From Phoronis australis (taxonomy: Eukaryota; Phoronida; Phoronidae), in assembly GCA_002633005.1 (NCBI GenBank), contig NMRA01000083.1:1-61385 (forward strand): 61,385 bases of DNA, read 5' to 3'. The translations under genes and the position numbers were made by a program. Below, piece after piece: positions 1 through 10,711 of the stretch. How positions within the stretch are numbered: the stretch's first letter is position 1; each line of letters opens with the position of its first letter. The notes below the pieces were generated by a model, which was not told the origin of the DNA, searched no databases, and worked only from the letters and a program-made list of their open reading frames with translations.

Positions 1-16
1 GGCGTTGCTCGCTTAA

Positions 17-543
17 AGGCGAAGGCAACATTTCTTCATGTCATTTTTAGCAAAAATAAGGTTCGTTGATTATCCCAGACATATTTTTCACTTATTTACT
101 GCTTTTCATAATTTAATTAATTACTCGTCGTCTACTCCGGAAGTGACGTTTGGGGAGGCAAGAATTTCGAGCCAATTTGTTTTCATTATAGTCTGACTAT
201 GAGAGCTGTCGAGTCAGTCATTGTTCAACCTCGGTTGTGATAAGTTCGGTCGTCGTTTGCTTTTGTTTACAGGTCAGTCAACATGCCACGATGTTGCTGC
301 GTGCCGGGATGTACTCATCTCCCACACGCGCTTTGGGTACCTTGCGTCGCTTTCCGAAGGACTCCGCCGTAGCCTACTTGGCTAGCTCGTTCATGTGAAG
401 AACGCAACGCTACCCCTCCACGCAACGTACAAAGCAGTGGAGGGTTACCGAATGTGTGGCAAGCATTTTCTGCCGTGAGATTACGACAGAGATATGTACG
501 TTGAATTGATAAAGGTCCCTGCGAAACAACGCCTGAAGAAGGG
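17..543 (+). mobile_element. 3'-truncated THAP (Kolobok-type) DNA transposon
   Basis: The sequence starts at TTAA (13-16) followed by the terminal repeat AGGCGAAGGCAAC and runs through a leader to a THAP start codon near 282. It then continues through decayed THAP coding sequence until the match with the copy at 10712 stops near 543. The zinc ligand Cys of the C-x2-H part is retained here (residues MCGKHF near 450-468), although frameshifts break the frame. There is no right-hand inverted terminus, so this is an end fragment. TTAA targets, AGG termini and a THAP domain together are characteristic of the Kolobok superfamily; that assignment is an inference. Confidence 0.75.
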
Positions 544-891
544 CGAGCTAAATAGGCATCCTAAAGGTTGTGCGAACTCATCAACTGTAGCAGCCAAGGG
601 TTGCTTCTCATTTTAAAATCATCTGAAAATGGAGACAAAAAGCAAAATGTTTTGTATTTGATAGTGATTTTATTTTGGTTTTAAAACTGTTTCACTTTCA
701 AAATTTTTAGTTGTTTTATATCTGAATATTTTCACGAACACCTGTTATTTTCAATATTTCCATTTTAAACACAATATATCTTCAAAATTGTTTTCTGAGA
801 TTTTCCTTTTGAACATATTTACTTTTCAAATAAATTTCGTTTCCTTTAAAAAGATATTGTTCTCTTAGCAATTAAATTACAATTTGCAATT
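544..891. other. AT-rich stretch, no gene seen
   Basis: AT-rich sequence between the truncated THAP element and the minisatellite. I see no coding or structural signal in it. Confidence 0.6.
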
Positions 892-1220
892 GGATGTTGT
901 ATGTCAACAAAGTAACCAACTATCTGTCCCTTTGTATAGCTTCCTGATTTGACCCCCTGTTGGGGCAGCTATTGGATGTTGGATGTCAACCAACTAACCA
1001 ACTATCTGTCTCTTTGTATAGCTTCGTGATTTAACCACCAGGAGGGGCAGCTATTAGATGTTAGATGTCAACCAACTAACCAACTATCTGTCCGTTTGTA
1101 TAGCTTCATGATTTGAACACTAGGTGGGGCAGCTATTGGATGTTGGATGTTAACCAACTAACTACATCTTACCTGTATCAGCCAGTGATCGTTTGACCAC
1201 CAAGTGGAACAGCTATTGGG
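892..1220. repeat. 80/82-bp minisatellite, left part
   Basis: Four head-to-tail units start at 892, 974, 1056 and 1138, the first three 82 bp apart. Each begins GGATGTTGGATGTCAACC and ends with a near-palindromic core like CCACCAGGTGGGGCAGC. The fourth unit is an 80-bp variant with a different middle. The array is cut by the BEL element at 1221 and resumes at 6727. Confidence 0.85.
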
Positions 1221-1786
1221 TGTGGTCGCGAAAAACGTTAGAGCCACATGGAGAACTCGAGCATAAGTTGCGTTGACAAACTTTATTCGTTTCTTTCTTA
1301 TAGTTACTCGGTTCAACTGTAACATACAAAAAAAAGTTCTATGAGACAATTGAACAATACGTTGGTCGTTTACAAAGTTACAATACTAATATTAAACATT
1401 GCATATCTTCTTATTCGGACAACGTCAAACTACTTGAGGCAACGCTAATTAAAGTTACAGAGTACGCGTTACAATTACGTTGAAGCACTGACTATATACT
1501 GTAACAAAACTAAGTACAAAATACTTACACCAATTTGCGGCATAGATCACGACTAAACTCAAAACTCAAGATACATGTAAGGACGTTGAAGCACGAATGA
1601 GCTAAGCTGGCGCGCGTTACAGCTATAAACTATGGTGTGCCGAGCAGTTATACATATGCAAAATTCTATTGAAGAATTAGTCACGTGGAAAATATACGCG
1701 GTAGAAGCTGAAGAGCAAACACATAAACCACCAACAGATGGCGAATATAGTCAGACTACAAACACAAGAGTGCGTCGGCACTTACA
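1221..1786 (-). repeat. 3' LTR of the BEL/Pao element
   Basis: This 566-bp direct repeat pairs with 6163-6726. On the minus strand it begins TGTAAGTGCC and ends CGCGACCACA. It is the 3' LTR because the element reads on the minus strand. Confidence 0.92.
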
Positions 1787-1839
1787 CTCCGCCCTCAGCA
1801 ATTCGTTGCTGAACAAATACTAACTCATAAGAAATAATA

Positions 1840-4800
1840 CTAATCAAGTGCACTATCAATCAAAAGCACACATTTACAAACAGGACGTCGAAGTTCCGTC
1901 ATCTGTGTCTTGACTCTCACGGTCCGTACAACACCAAAAGAATCAGGTTCCACAGCTATCACACGACCCATGTCCCAGTGGTTTCTTGGCACATTCTCGT
2001 TCATCAAAAGCACGACATCTCCCACTTGCAGGTTCCTTCTTGGCGTTAACCACTTCTGACGTTTCTGCAAATTCAAGAGATATTCACGTCTCCACCGGAC
2101 CCAAAACTGTTCCACGAGATATTGCACACGTTTCCATCGTTTACGGCAATACAGGTCGGCATCTAAAAACTGTCCGGGTGGTGATAAAACTGTCGACTTC
2201 AGTGTCAGCAGGTGACTCGGAGTTAATGGTTCCTGATCTCCAGGGGTGTCGGATATGGATGTCAGAGGACGTGAGTTAATAATGTTCTCAGTCTCACACA
2301 GCAGCGTACGGAAAATTTCGTCGTCGATTTGAGAACCGAACTGATGAAATAGCTGCATCAGAATCTTTCGGATCGTTCGTATCTGACTTTCCCAAACTCC
2401 GCCCATATGACTGCCGGCAGGAGGATTGAAATGCCACTTTATACCCTTCTTTAGTAGCGCGTTATGGATGGTGCCCTGGTCGATATTGGCAAGCGCTTCG
2501 CGAAGCTCTTTCTCTGCTCCAACAAAGTTGGTACCGTTATCGCTCCATATCTCCAAAACTGGTCCACGCCTGCACAAAAACCGCCTGAGTGCCTGAATAA
2601 ATGAATCAGTGTCAAGTGAATTAACAGATTCCAAATGTACTGCACGACTGGACAAACATGTGAAAATAACTCCGTAGCGTTTCAGCGTTGTTCTACGTAC
2701 CTTTATATAGAAAGGGCCAAAAAGATCCAAACCTGTGAAGCAAAATGGGCCTTCAACAGTTGTTCTGGCAAACGGCAGATCAGACATCTTCTGCTCACAC
2801 ACCGGGGCTCTTATCTTCTTACAGATAACACACTTACTAATGACCTCGCGAACTGCAGAATTCCCAGCTATGATCCAAAACCTTTCACGCGTGTCAGCTA
2901 GGACGTGGTTCCTGCCTGCGTGCTGCAATCGTTCGTGGTGACGACGGATTATCAGCGTAGTGACATGACTTCTGCGTGGAAGAAGGATCTGATGCATTTG
3001 GTCGTACGGCAAGTTGGATTTGCGTAGTCTACCACCAACTCTAACCAGCCCTGCGTCATCCAAAAACGGATCCAAACTGTGGATAGAGCTGTTCTTAGTT
3101 ACACCAGGCTTGTTCGGTCCACGGTTTTCTAAGGTGTTCACTTCTGCAGTGAAGTATTTACGCTGCGTGTATTTTAGGATGTAGAGCTCAGCTAACTGGA
3201 GCTCCTCCACACTTATTGGCTCCGCCCCACGAGACACAGTACCATGACGTCTTTTGAGGAGAACCTGACGAAGTCTCAGATAATGAACCACAGCTCTGCA
3301 AAGACGGTGCCAATCTGAAAAATAGTTAATAAGGTTATCAAATGGCAAACATGCAGAATCGCTAGAAACGTATGTCACTGCGGCGTTGACGGTGTCGGTG
3401 TCTCCTGGTTGATCGAACACGGATGGTTGGTCTACCCATTCGTTCTCAGGCTGCCACAAAAATCGAGATCCGTTCAACCAACTATCATCAGCAATAAACT
3501 TCTCAGCCTTAACACCTCTTGAACCAATATCGGCCGGATTACTCCGAGTATCCACAATTTCCAAAAATCGTCGGTCTTCATAAGATAAGCCCTTTTCGTC
3601 AGGAAATGCTGCGATACCATCACTGAAATCCTTCTCAAACACATTCAGGACAGCTGTAGAAGAGATGGATGTACTGTCGCTCATTGGTGTCGGTACTAAT
3701 TCTCTAATACCAATACGGTTGCAAATCAAACTGTAACATGTCGTAGCTTCCATGGGTCCATTCACCGTCCACCCATGCTTCAGTAGAACACCATACGGAC
3801 CTCCATCTACTGTCGACGATACATCTCGAGGCTTAAGTGCTTCCGGGCAACTGTTGCCGATCAGAAGTCCAATCTCTAACTTGGGGGAGTACTCTGGAAC
3901 CTTGGTGGCTAGCTCAGCAAGATGAGGAAACTGCCTCAATACACCTGGGCGGGGAATGTGCTCGCGGCTAACGGAGATCTCTGGTCTGCTATAGGCCTTC
4001 GGCAACATCACAGCATTTTCTCCGCAAGCGTCACTCACGATTAATCCTTCGACGACCTTAGAAGAGATGACGTCACGTCCGTGCATGGTATGCATTTGCA
4101 AGTTAGCTTCGTAGTACGTCGCAGTCAGTCTGTCGAGCAAATCTTCCTTGATGAAGCATGCACTGCTGCCGTTGTCATAAAAGGCGTAGGTGTTAATCGT
4201 TTTACCATCACCTTGTCGCACTTGTACTGGTAATATAGACTGTAGAACTGATGCGTTTCCATCAATGGCGTTAGTACTACACGTCTGGGTAGCAACATCT
4301 GAAGCGGTCGCTTGAGTATTTCTTGAAGCTTCTGCATTCCCGATGCGAAAGTTATTGTCGTGGAGCGTCGTTGGATGCTTACCATTACACTGTCCACATG
4401 TTCTCTTCTTGCTGCACCCTCTGGACATGTGGGACGCGCTAAAACAGGCAAAACACAGACGCTTGTCCTTTAGAAACGAACGCCTGTCAGTAAGAGACTT
4501 CTGCAAAAATCGAGAACATTTTTCTAAGTCATGTTGTTGGTTGCAGAGGGGACAAAATGTTCGTTGGTTGGCATGTGATCCGCGACTAGAACCCACCTCA
4601 GTGGCAAATGACGTGTTACGGGGCGACTTCTTTTGTTGGTGCATAGAATTGGATACTGGTGTGCGAGAAAGTGCTTCCTTACCGTAAACTGGATGGCAGG
4701 CGGTCTCTGAAGTCTGCTGGACGAATATAGCGAGGTCAGCAAACATCGGCGATCGAGATAGTCTCTCCATGGCAGATACCTTCTTTCGCCAATCATTCTG

Positions 4801-6147
4801 CATATACATCGGAAGTTTTCTCACAACAGCTTGTAAGTTCGGCGGATGATTCAATACCTCCAAATGAGGAACACCTCTCATGGCACACGAACACTTCTGT
4901 AGAAATAGACCTAACTCCTTAAGACTGGAAATGTCGTCTTGTCGAATTAACGGCCATCTTAGCACCCTGTCAACATAAGCATTGGATACTTTAACTGGAT
5001 CACCATATTCTTTGTCTAACAAATCTCGAGCAGCTTGATAACTACAGTCTGGATGCATGTACAGGCAGCCACCAATCAGACGTTTAGGCTCACCGATAAG
5101 ATGCTGTTCTAAATAATACAGCTTGTCAGAATTGCTTGTGATGCGTGATGCAATCCTAGCTTCAAAAGCCAAAGTCCAAGCTTTGTATTCCAATACATCA
5201 CCTTCAAATCTTGGGACTTCAGTATTAGGTAAACTAATGAAATTGGTCAAATGACGAAATGCGTCCAGCACAGCGTCTTGATTATAAGAAGGTGTAAATA
5301 CCTGAGCGCTTGGATTAAGCGGATGCTGACTGTGAAAAGCGTTGGTGGTGTTGACTGGTATACCTGTGGCTACAATCGGCAGAGATCCACTGCTGACGCA
5401 TGGTGGCGTTGATGACTGGTCTTTAAACAAAGGCACAGACGGGTGTGACGTAACACCAGCACAGTCACCGGATGATAAGGGCGGCATGGCATACAGCATA
5501 GAAGACTGAAGTTGCGACGTCATGGCAACACTAACACTTGAACAAGGAACAATTACGTCAGAGTTCGCACTTGGAACTACTTGGCTTGAACTATGAACTG
5601 TTACGTAAGAAGGCGCACTTGGAACAAGAGACTGCGATGAGACAATAGACTGCTCACACGTACCTGCATGGTTACCAGCAGACTCTGTCGGTGCTACGAG
5701 CAAAACCGAGTCGGTTGACACAACACTGTCTGATAAACTTTCAGATAAACCCTTCTCATAGGCTGAAGCAACTTGTAAATCTGTAGCAATTTTCCGTTCC
5801 TCCAATTCCAGCTCTAATTGTTTGATGCTCATCTTCAATTTGTGCTCAGTTTTTGCAGCGGCTAGGCGTGCCTCAAGCTCAGCTTTCTTGGCTTTAGCGT
5901 TCGAAAGTTTTAACATAGTTTTAGATGACACAGCAGATACAGACGAATATGCAGAGAATGACGACTTCACGCTTTTCGAGTCGTTCCACTCCTCGTCAGG
6001 CATGTTCGGAATAATTGAGTCGACGTCGCCAGGTATGTTCGGTATGGAGTCGACGTCGGTGTACCCCATGGCATACTGCGTTGCCGTTAGCTTAGGCTTG
6101 ACACCAGCTTCATGGCTAATGGCGGTGGGCGTTGACATCTCAGCCAT
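1840..6147 (-). CDS. Gag-protease-integrase polyprotein, RT/RNase H absent
   Basis: The open frame runs without a stop; the ATG at 6147 is taken as start because the upstream ATG at 6267 lies inside the LTR. In order it encodes: a Ser/Thr- and coiled-coil-rich N-terminus; a DUF1759-type gag domain (about 5215-4740); zinc knuckles with repeated CxxC motifs (about 4555-4360); an aspartic protease-like region with YDNGSS (about 4187-4150); an integrase HHCC domain ending in CVICKK (about 2950-2810); and an integrase core with D (2727-2725), D (2541-2539) and E (2391-2389) intact. A DUF5641-like tail follows. At about 3550-3565 the end of the protease-linker (RRFLEI) joins directly to the post-RNase H motif (VDTRSNPAD), so several hundred residues of RT and RNase H found in complete family members are missing without loss of frame. 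Confidence 0.88.
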   Translation of the reverse strand: MAEMSTPTAISHEAGVKPKLTATQYAMGYTDVDSIPNIPGDVDSIIPNMPDEEWNDSKSVKSSFSAYSSVSAVSSKTMLKLSNAKAKKAELEARLAAAKTEHKLKMSIKQLELELEERKIATDLQVASAYEKGLSESLSDSVVSTDSVLLVAPTESAGNHAGTCEQSIVSSQSLVPSAPSYVTVHSSSQVVPSANSDVIVPCSSVSVAMTSQLQSSMLYAMPPLSSGDCAGVTSHPSVPLFKDQSSTPPCVSSGSLPIVATGIPVNTTNAFHSQHPLNPSAQVFTPSYNQDAVLDAFRHLTNFISLPNTEVPRFEGDVLEYKAWTLAFEARIASRITSNSDKLYYLEQHLIGEPKRLIGGCLYMHPDCSYQAARDLLDKEYGDPVKVSNAYVDRVLRWPLIRQDDISSLKELGLFLQKCSCAMRGVPHLEVLNHPPNLQAVVRKLPMYMQNDWRKKVSAMERLSRSPMFADLAIFVQQTSETACHPVYGKEALSRTPVSNSMHQQKKSPRNTSFATEVGSSRGSHANQRTFCPLCNQQHDLEKCSRFLQKSLTDRRSFLKDKRLCFACFSASHMSRGCSKKRTCGQCNGKHPTTLHDNNFRIGNAEASRNTQATASDVATQTCSTNAIDGNASVLQSILPVQVRQGDGKTINTYAFYDNGSSACFIKEDLLDRLTATYYEANLQMHTMHGRDVISSKVVEGLIVSDACGENAVMLPKAYSRPEISVSREHIPRPGVLRQFPHLAELATKVPEYSPKLEIGLLIGNSCPEALKPRDVSSTVDGGPYGVLLKHGWTVNGPMEATTCYSLICNRIGIRELVPTPMSDSTSISSTAVLNVFEKDFSDGIAAFPDEKGLSYEDRRFLEIVDTRSNPADIGSRGVKAEKFIADDSWLNGSRFLWQPENEWVDQPSVFDQPGDTDTVNAAVTYVSSDSACLPFDNLINYFSDWHRLCRAVVHYLRLRQVLLKRRHGTVSRGAEPISVEELQLAELYILKYTQRKYFTAEVNTLENRGPNKPGVTKNSSIHSLDPFLDDAGLVRVGGRLRKSNLPYDQMHQILLPRRSHVTTLIIRRHHERLQHAGRNHVLADTRERFWIIAGNSAVREVISKCVICKKIRAPVCEQKMSDLPFARTTVEGPFCFTGLDLFGPFYIKVRRTTLKRYGVIFTCLSSRAVHLESVNSLDTDSFIQALRRFLCRRGPVLEIWSDNGTNFVGAEKELREALANIDQGTIHNALLKKGIKWHFNPPAGSHMGGVWESQIRTIRKILMQLFHQFGSQIDDEIFRTLLCETENIINSRPLTSISDTPGDQEPLTPSHLLTLKSTVLSPPGQFLDADLYCRKRWKRVQYLVEQFWVRWRREYLLNLQKRQKWLTPRRNLQVGDVVLLMNENVPRNHWDMGRVIAVEPDSFGVVRTVRVKTQMTELRRPVCKCVLLIDSALD

Positions 6148-6162
6148 TGGTTTGAACAACAA

Positions 6163-6726
6163 TGTGGTCGCGAAAATCGTTAAAGCCACATGGAGAACTC
6201 GAGCATAAGTTGCGTTGACAAACTTTATTCGTTTCTTTCTTATAGTTACTCGGTTCAACTGTAACATACAAAAAACGTTCTATGAGACAATTGAACAATA
6301 CGTTGGTCGTTTACAAAGTTACAATACTAACGTTAAACATTGCATATATTCTTATTCGGACAACGTCAAACTACTAGAGGCAACGCTAATTAAAGTTACA
6401 GAGTACGCGTTACAATTACGTTGAAGTACTGACTATATACTGTAACAAAACTAAGTACAAAATACTTACACCAATTTGCGGCATAGATCACGACTAAACT
6501 CAAACTCAAGATACATGTAAGAACGTTGAAGCACGAATGAGCTAAGCTGGCGCGCGTTACAGCTATAAACTATGGTGTGCCGAGCAGTTATACATATGCA
6601 AAATTCTATTGAAGAATTAGTCACGTGGAAAATATACGCGGTAGAAGCTGAAGAGCAAACACATAAACCACCAACAGATGGCGAATATAGTCAGACTACA
6701 AACACAAGAGTGCGTCGGCACTTACA
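6163..6726 (-). repeat. 5' LTR of the BEL/Pao element
   Basis: This is the 564-bp partner of 1221-1786. It should carry the promoter of the minus-strand element. A reading frame continuous with gag runs into it as far as 6267. Confidence 0.92.
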
Positions 6727-6970
6727 TTGGGTGTTAGATGTCAACCAACCAACAAACTATCTGTCCCTTTGTATATGTTTATGATTTGACCACCAGGTGG
6801 GGCAGCTATTGGATGTTCGATGTTAGCCAACTAACTACATCTTACCTGTACCTGCCAGGGATCGGTTGACCGCTAGACGCAGCAGCTAATGGATGTTAGA
6901 TGTCAACCAACTAACAACACCTTAGCTTTATCAGCCAGTGATCGGTTGACCACCAGGTGGAGCAGTCTCT
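6727..6970. repeat. 80/82-bp minisatellite, right part
   Basis: The minisatellite resumes after the BEL element with units starting at 6729, 6811 and 6891 (82 and 80 bp). Two unit types alternate: one with CAACTATCTGTCCC and one with ACATCTTACCTG in the middle. Removing the BEL element and one TTGGG restores a regular unit. Confidence 0.85.
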
Positions 6971-7903
6971 CAGTGAGTTCCGACGAGATTTGTGAACCCG
7001 AGGAGTCCATAGCGAACCGAGTGCACATTATCCAGTCACCTTTCATCGACGCTGGCTGTGTGCCACGATCAACCGGTACGGCTTACTCTTGATTGAGGTG
7101 CTACAGGAAACATGATACACGAATCTTGTGCCTGATCACTCGGTACACCTATCGTCCCCAACACACAGTATGCTTGCCAAGCTGATGGTGTCTCCCCACT
7201 TGATTTTGTCGGCGAAACCTAGATCACTTTCATGCTTGATAGCCACATATTGGTTTTCGAGGTCCTGGTCATTAAGACACTTTATGTAGACGTCCTTGCT
7301 GCTACTCATTCATGGTGAGAAACAACATCTCTGTGCACCCAGCTAAGAAAGAGGTTGGTGTAGGAGAAGTCCGAATGTCTATGGCTATGATCACTCTAAG
7401 TCTTTGTCAAGACAGCCACTTGTCCGTAGAACAGACACGTTCTGTGTGTCCCCCCCCCCTTCAGCCACTGTGGTATGGCTAGAAGACAGCCTCGACATTG
7501 AAGTCCCAGCTGATTTACTTGGACATAACCAGGAGATAATAATTGAACCCCGAACAGATTCCACAAGTGCCCGATGTTGCGTGATCTGGTACTCCCAATG
7601 GATTATTGCCTTCTCTGCAGCATTTCTTGTATTCAGAAATCCTGGTTTCCTGTAGCCTTGAGTTGCTTAAACCCTTCACACCATGGTCATAAATGCTTGA
7701 ATTCGTTTACCCACAATTTTGATATGGTATTTTAAGTATTTCTTCTTCAAAATGAGTACTTTTAATCAAAAAATAAAAGCAAAAATTAAAAATTAAATAA
7801 TTTGTTTGTGTGACGTCAACAGTGGATACGGTCTTCGACATTATGTTGTTCTACACCAGCCGCGAGCCGTACTAGTCTCGAAAACTGAGTTCGACGGATT
7901 ATT
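6971..7903. other. Unannotated intergenic stretch
   Basis: I recognise no domain in the short open frames here (for example 7404-7655). No repeat structure was seen beyond a short C run near 7453. Confidence 0.5.
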
Positions 7904-8130
7904 ATGAAAAGTTGCATGTGCGGAGGATGCAGGACGGACAATATTTCAGTTTTTGGGATTCCAAATTACCCCAAGATCGTCCAGAAATGGGACAGGCCTT
8001 TACGTCGGACACGGGTATGGAGGTGCGAGCGATCAGTTGAGGGGCCTCGCTGTGCTCAGCCCAGTTTGAAGAATCGTGCTTCAATCCGTCGCAGAAACGG
8101 ACATTTGATGAAGTTTTCTCCAACGTGTAA
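7904..8130 (+). pseudogene. THAP-like domain remnant, frameshifted
   Basis: The frame opening MKSCMCGGC, then VFGIPNYPKIVQKW, follows the THAP pattern of an N-terminal Cys pair and a basic, Trp-containing helix. After about 8000 the likeness continues in another frame as CSAQFEESCF, which matches the THAP C-x2-H-F box except that His is Gln. A stop (near 8038) lies before that box. The segment ends next to GTAAGT at 8126, a possible old splice donor. It differs from the THAP elements elsewhere in the window, so it is an independent relic. The assignment rests on motif spacing only. Confidence 0.45.
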
Positions 8131-8140
8131 GTGCATTTGA

Positions 8141-10539
8141 TGGAAAGAAAGTGTATTGCGTTGTACCGATCATTGCTGGGAACGTAGTTATATGAGCCTC
8201 AGCGTCAAATTGTGACTGAGACAATGAATGTGGCTACAGTAAGTTTCCATCAGTCTGTTTTTACTCAAGATTTTGTGGGAATCCATGCTATTCACATGTA
8301 CGCCAATGCCCAATGGTAAAAAATGGGATGTAGATGCCACGGCTATTCGCGACTGAGCTTTGACAGTCCGGGTAAAAACTTCGGTTAGATTTACAATTCG
8401 AGACGCACATTACTCGACACTTGAGTGGTTAGAAATTGAATCGTGATTCAATAGATGACTTTAATTGCCACTTTGAAACCAGGGCTGTCTGCAGAGTGAG
8501 TAGCCTCCGACTCGCTTTCACTCGCAGAAGACGCCGGTGCAGGAGGGTAGAACCGGTACGGCCTCAAACACGCAAAGTTTGCCGATATGGCGAGGTCTAA
8601 TTCATTACCTGTTTCACCTATGGCCTGAGTGTGGTCTTCACCCCCATTTCCATACCTGTCTTCAAAAATACCCGTCAAGCTCATTCTCTAAGTCAGCGGA
8701 ACTTAATTACAAAATCCATACTATCTGCCGATTGCATATATACTGTCAACTGATGAACGTCTTCCACTGATGACATCACGTAGCGGGAAACCGAAAAATT
8801 ATTCATTTTTCTTTAAAATTTAAATTTCCTCAATTATTTCTCAAGATAAGTGCCATGGAGCGTTCATAGCTGACTGTGGGTCAGAGGATACGCAGCCACA
8901 AGGGATGACATACTTACCGGGTTCCAATACCACAAACAGTTGATGCTCTTAGAGACAATTTTTAGGCTGACATGAATAATTCATGTGATTCCTAAAGAAA
9001 TATTTCGATTTGTGAATGATTTCTAGGTAACTTGGTTCGAGACTGTATGAAGCGGTCGAACCGAAAATCCTTTTTCCACTTTGAAGACAAAAGCTTACAC
9101 CACAAGAAAGACATCGATATTTCAAAATACAAAAATGAAAAAACTATCAAAATCGCATGGTGCACTCAAAAGTTGTGTCAAATTTTGACTCACTATTTTG
9201 ATTGAGCCGGCCATCTTGCAATATTAGCGGCATAGATTACGAGTTTAAAAGCGATTAAACATTATTTTCACAAATATTCTAGCAGTGAAATTTAATGAAA
9301 GATATCTTTACCTAACATTCTGTACAATTCAAGAGTTTAGTAATACACCAGAATTTAATCACGCAGATGTAATTTATTGAGTGGTTAAAGTGCTCACAAT
9401 TCACGTTGGACAATATGGCGACTTTTGCTGAACTGAAAGGCATGTTCAACCGGCTATTTTGTCATTGGTGAAGATTTAACTATAAAACATTTGTGAACAC
9501 ACTGCTAAAAAACAGTTTTGTACAATTTCCCGGTGCTTGTGCCTAACTATTATGAATCTTCTATATATTTCAATGTGAAGTGACCATTCAATTGACCTTT
9601 GCACTCTGCTAAAAAACTGTTGAAATTGTTTTGAAATTTTTTTGTATGAAAGTCAACTTTTGTTCAAAGTATGATTATGTGTCACAACAGGACACATATT
9701 TTTCTAAATTTTATGCATAAAGTGTGCTTTTTATTAGTGTCTTGTAACTTGTAATATATCACAGCAACAAAATGTGAAAAATCTTACTTGATTTATAGAA
9801 ATGGGTTACATTTGGATTACGAAGTGTGAAGCGCATTGGAATCCTTCTGCTTCATAGTTTCATATTTTTATTATCATGCTTGCCAAATTCTTGTTCAAAG
9901 AGGAAACGCTTTATGGTACTCAATCGCCATGGTAACAATTATGCAAGTCTACTTTTATACTTAACGTGAGCTGAGTTCAGCCTGTATTGCTGAAGTATTC
10001 CTAAGTACATTCTTAGTTACTTCTTGTGGCAAAGGACGGTTAGGAGCATTTTAGTTTGCGGGTAAATTTGTACTGAGATTACTTTGCTTAGTGTAAGCCT
10101 TAACTACAATGAAATTTTGAAACCCGTGCGTCCAATATTCTTAAGAGATGTCATTTTTATCTCTTATGTGAGCGTGACAACGAGGGACAAAATCAGATTT
10201 GGATGGAATCGATTAAACGATTAGCACCTGTAAGAATGACAACACTCAGATTAAAGTGACTTTATAGATTTTATGTTATGATTATCAGGTACAGTGCAAT
10301 AAGGTGGACGTTACCAGGGCACAGTGTCAGTTAGCAGCTAACGGGGGATTGGCACGCGCACAGTTTAGACTCATTCGAAAACAAGCATGTATATAATATC
10401 AGTTTTTGGCCAAATTAGAAGTAAGAAGTGGAAAACAAAAACGATGCTTGAGTGCAGCAGCATTTAAATGACGTTACGAAGGTCATCCTCAGGTACAATA
10501 GTAGACAGAAAACAAAATATCGTAACAAAATATTAGATT
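8141..10539. other. Unannotated stretch with one Ser/Glu-rich minus ORF
   Basis: Mostly AT-rich sequence. The minus-strand frame 8684-8448 contains LRPYRFYPPAPASSASESES, a style of acidic N-terminus seen in some transposon-linked animal proteins. It ends after 78 codons with no supporting neighbours, so I do not call it a gene. Confidence 0.4.
9923..9936 (+). promoter_or_regulatory. X-box (RFX-type) consensus
   Basis: ATCGCCATGGTAAC fits the RFX half-site pattern RYYNYY-N2-RRNRAC at every position. No nearby gene start is evident, so the function is unproven. Confidence 0.3.
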
Positions 10540-10711
10540 AATATACCAACAAACTCAGGCAAATGGAGGTGTCCGAAATGATGATCCGTTGGATTCTAGT
10601 CTTGATGGATACCCGCAGATGTCAACTCAAATTCGGCAAGTGGAAGTCTAGCATCTTTGAAGCAAGCTCAGGCCTCCCGCAAGTGTTCCCTCTCAGCTCA
10701 GTGCTCTTTAA

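Larger units (their letters stand above)
1221..6726 (-). mobile_element. BEL/Pao LTR retrotransposon lacking reverse transcriptase
   Basis: The element is bounded by two LTRs (1221-1786 and 6163-6726) that differ by about 9 substitutions and 2 single-base indels, roughly 98.4% identity. The LTRs start TG and end CA on the minus strand. The flanks are a perfect 5-bp duplication, TTGGG, at 1216-1220 and 6727-6731, the size expected for BEL/Pao. A purine tract (GAGGGCGGAG on the minus strand, 1787-1796) abuts the 3' LTR. Only 15 nt separate the 5' LTR from the first internal ATG, and I see no clear TGG-starting primer site there. The single long frame covers gag, protease and integrase but no polymerase, so the copy should be non-autonomous. 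Confidence 0.93.

Noticed and set aside
1158-1823. Short open frames on both strands inside the left LTR
   Set aside because: They repeat in the other LTR (6215-6424, 6572-6784) and are chance frames within noncoding LTR sequence.
6148-6267. Extension of the BEL gag frame to the ATG at 6267
   Set aside because: It lies inside the 5' LTR; the first ATG after the LTR (6147) is the more likely start.
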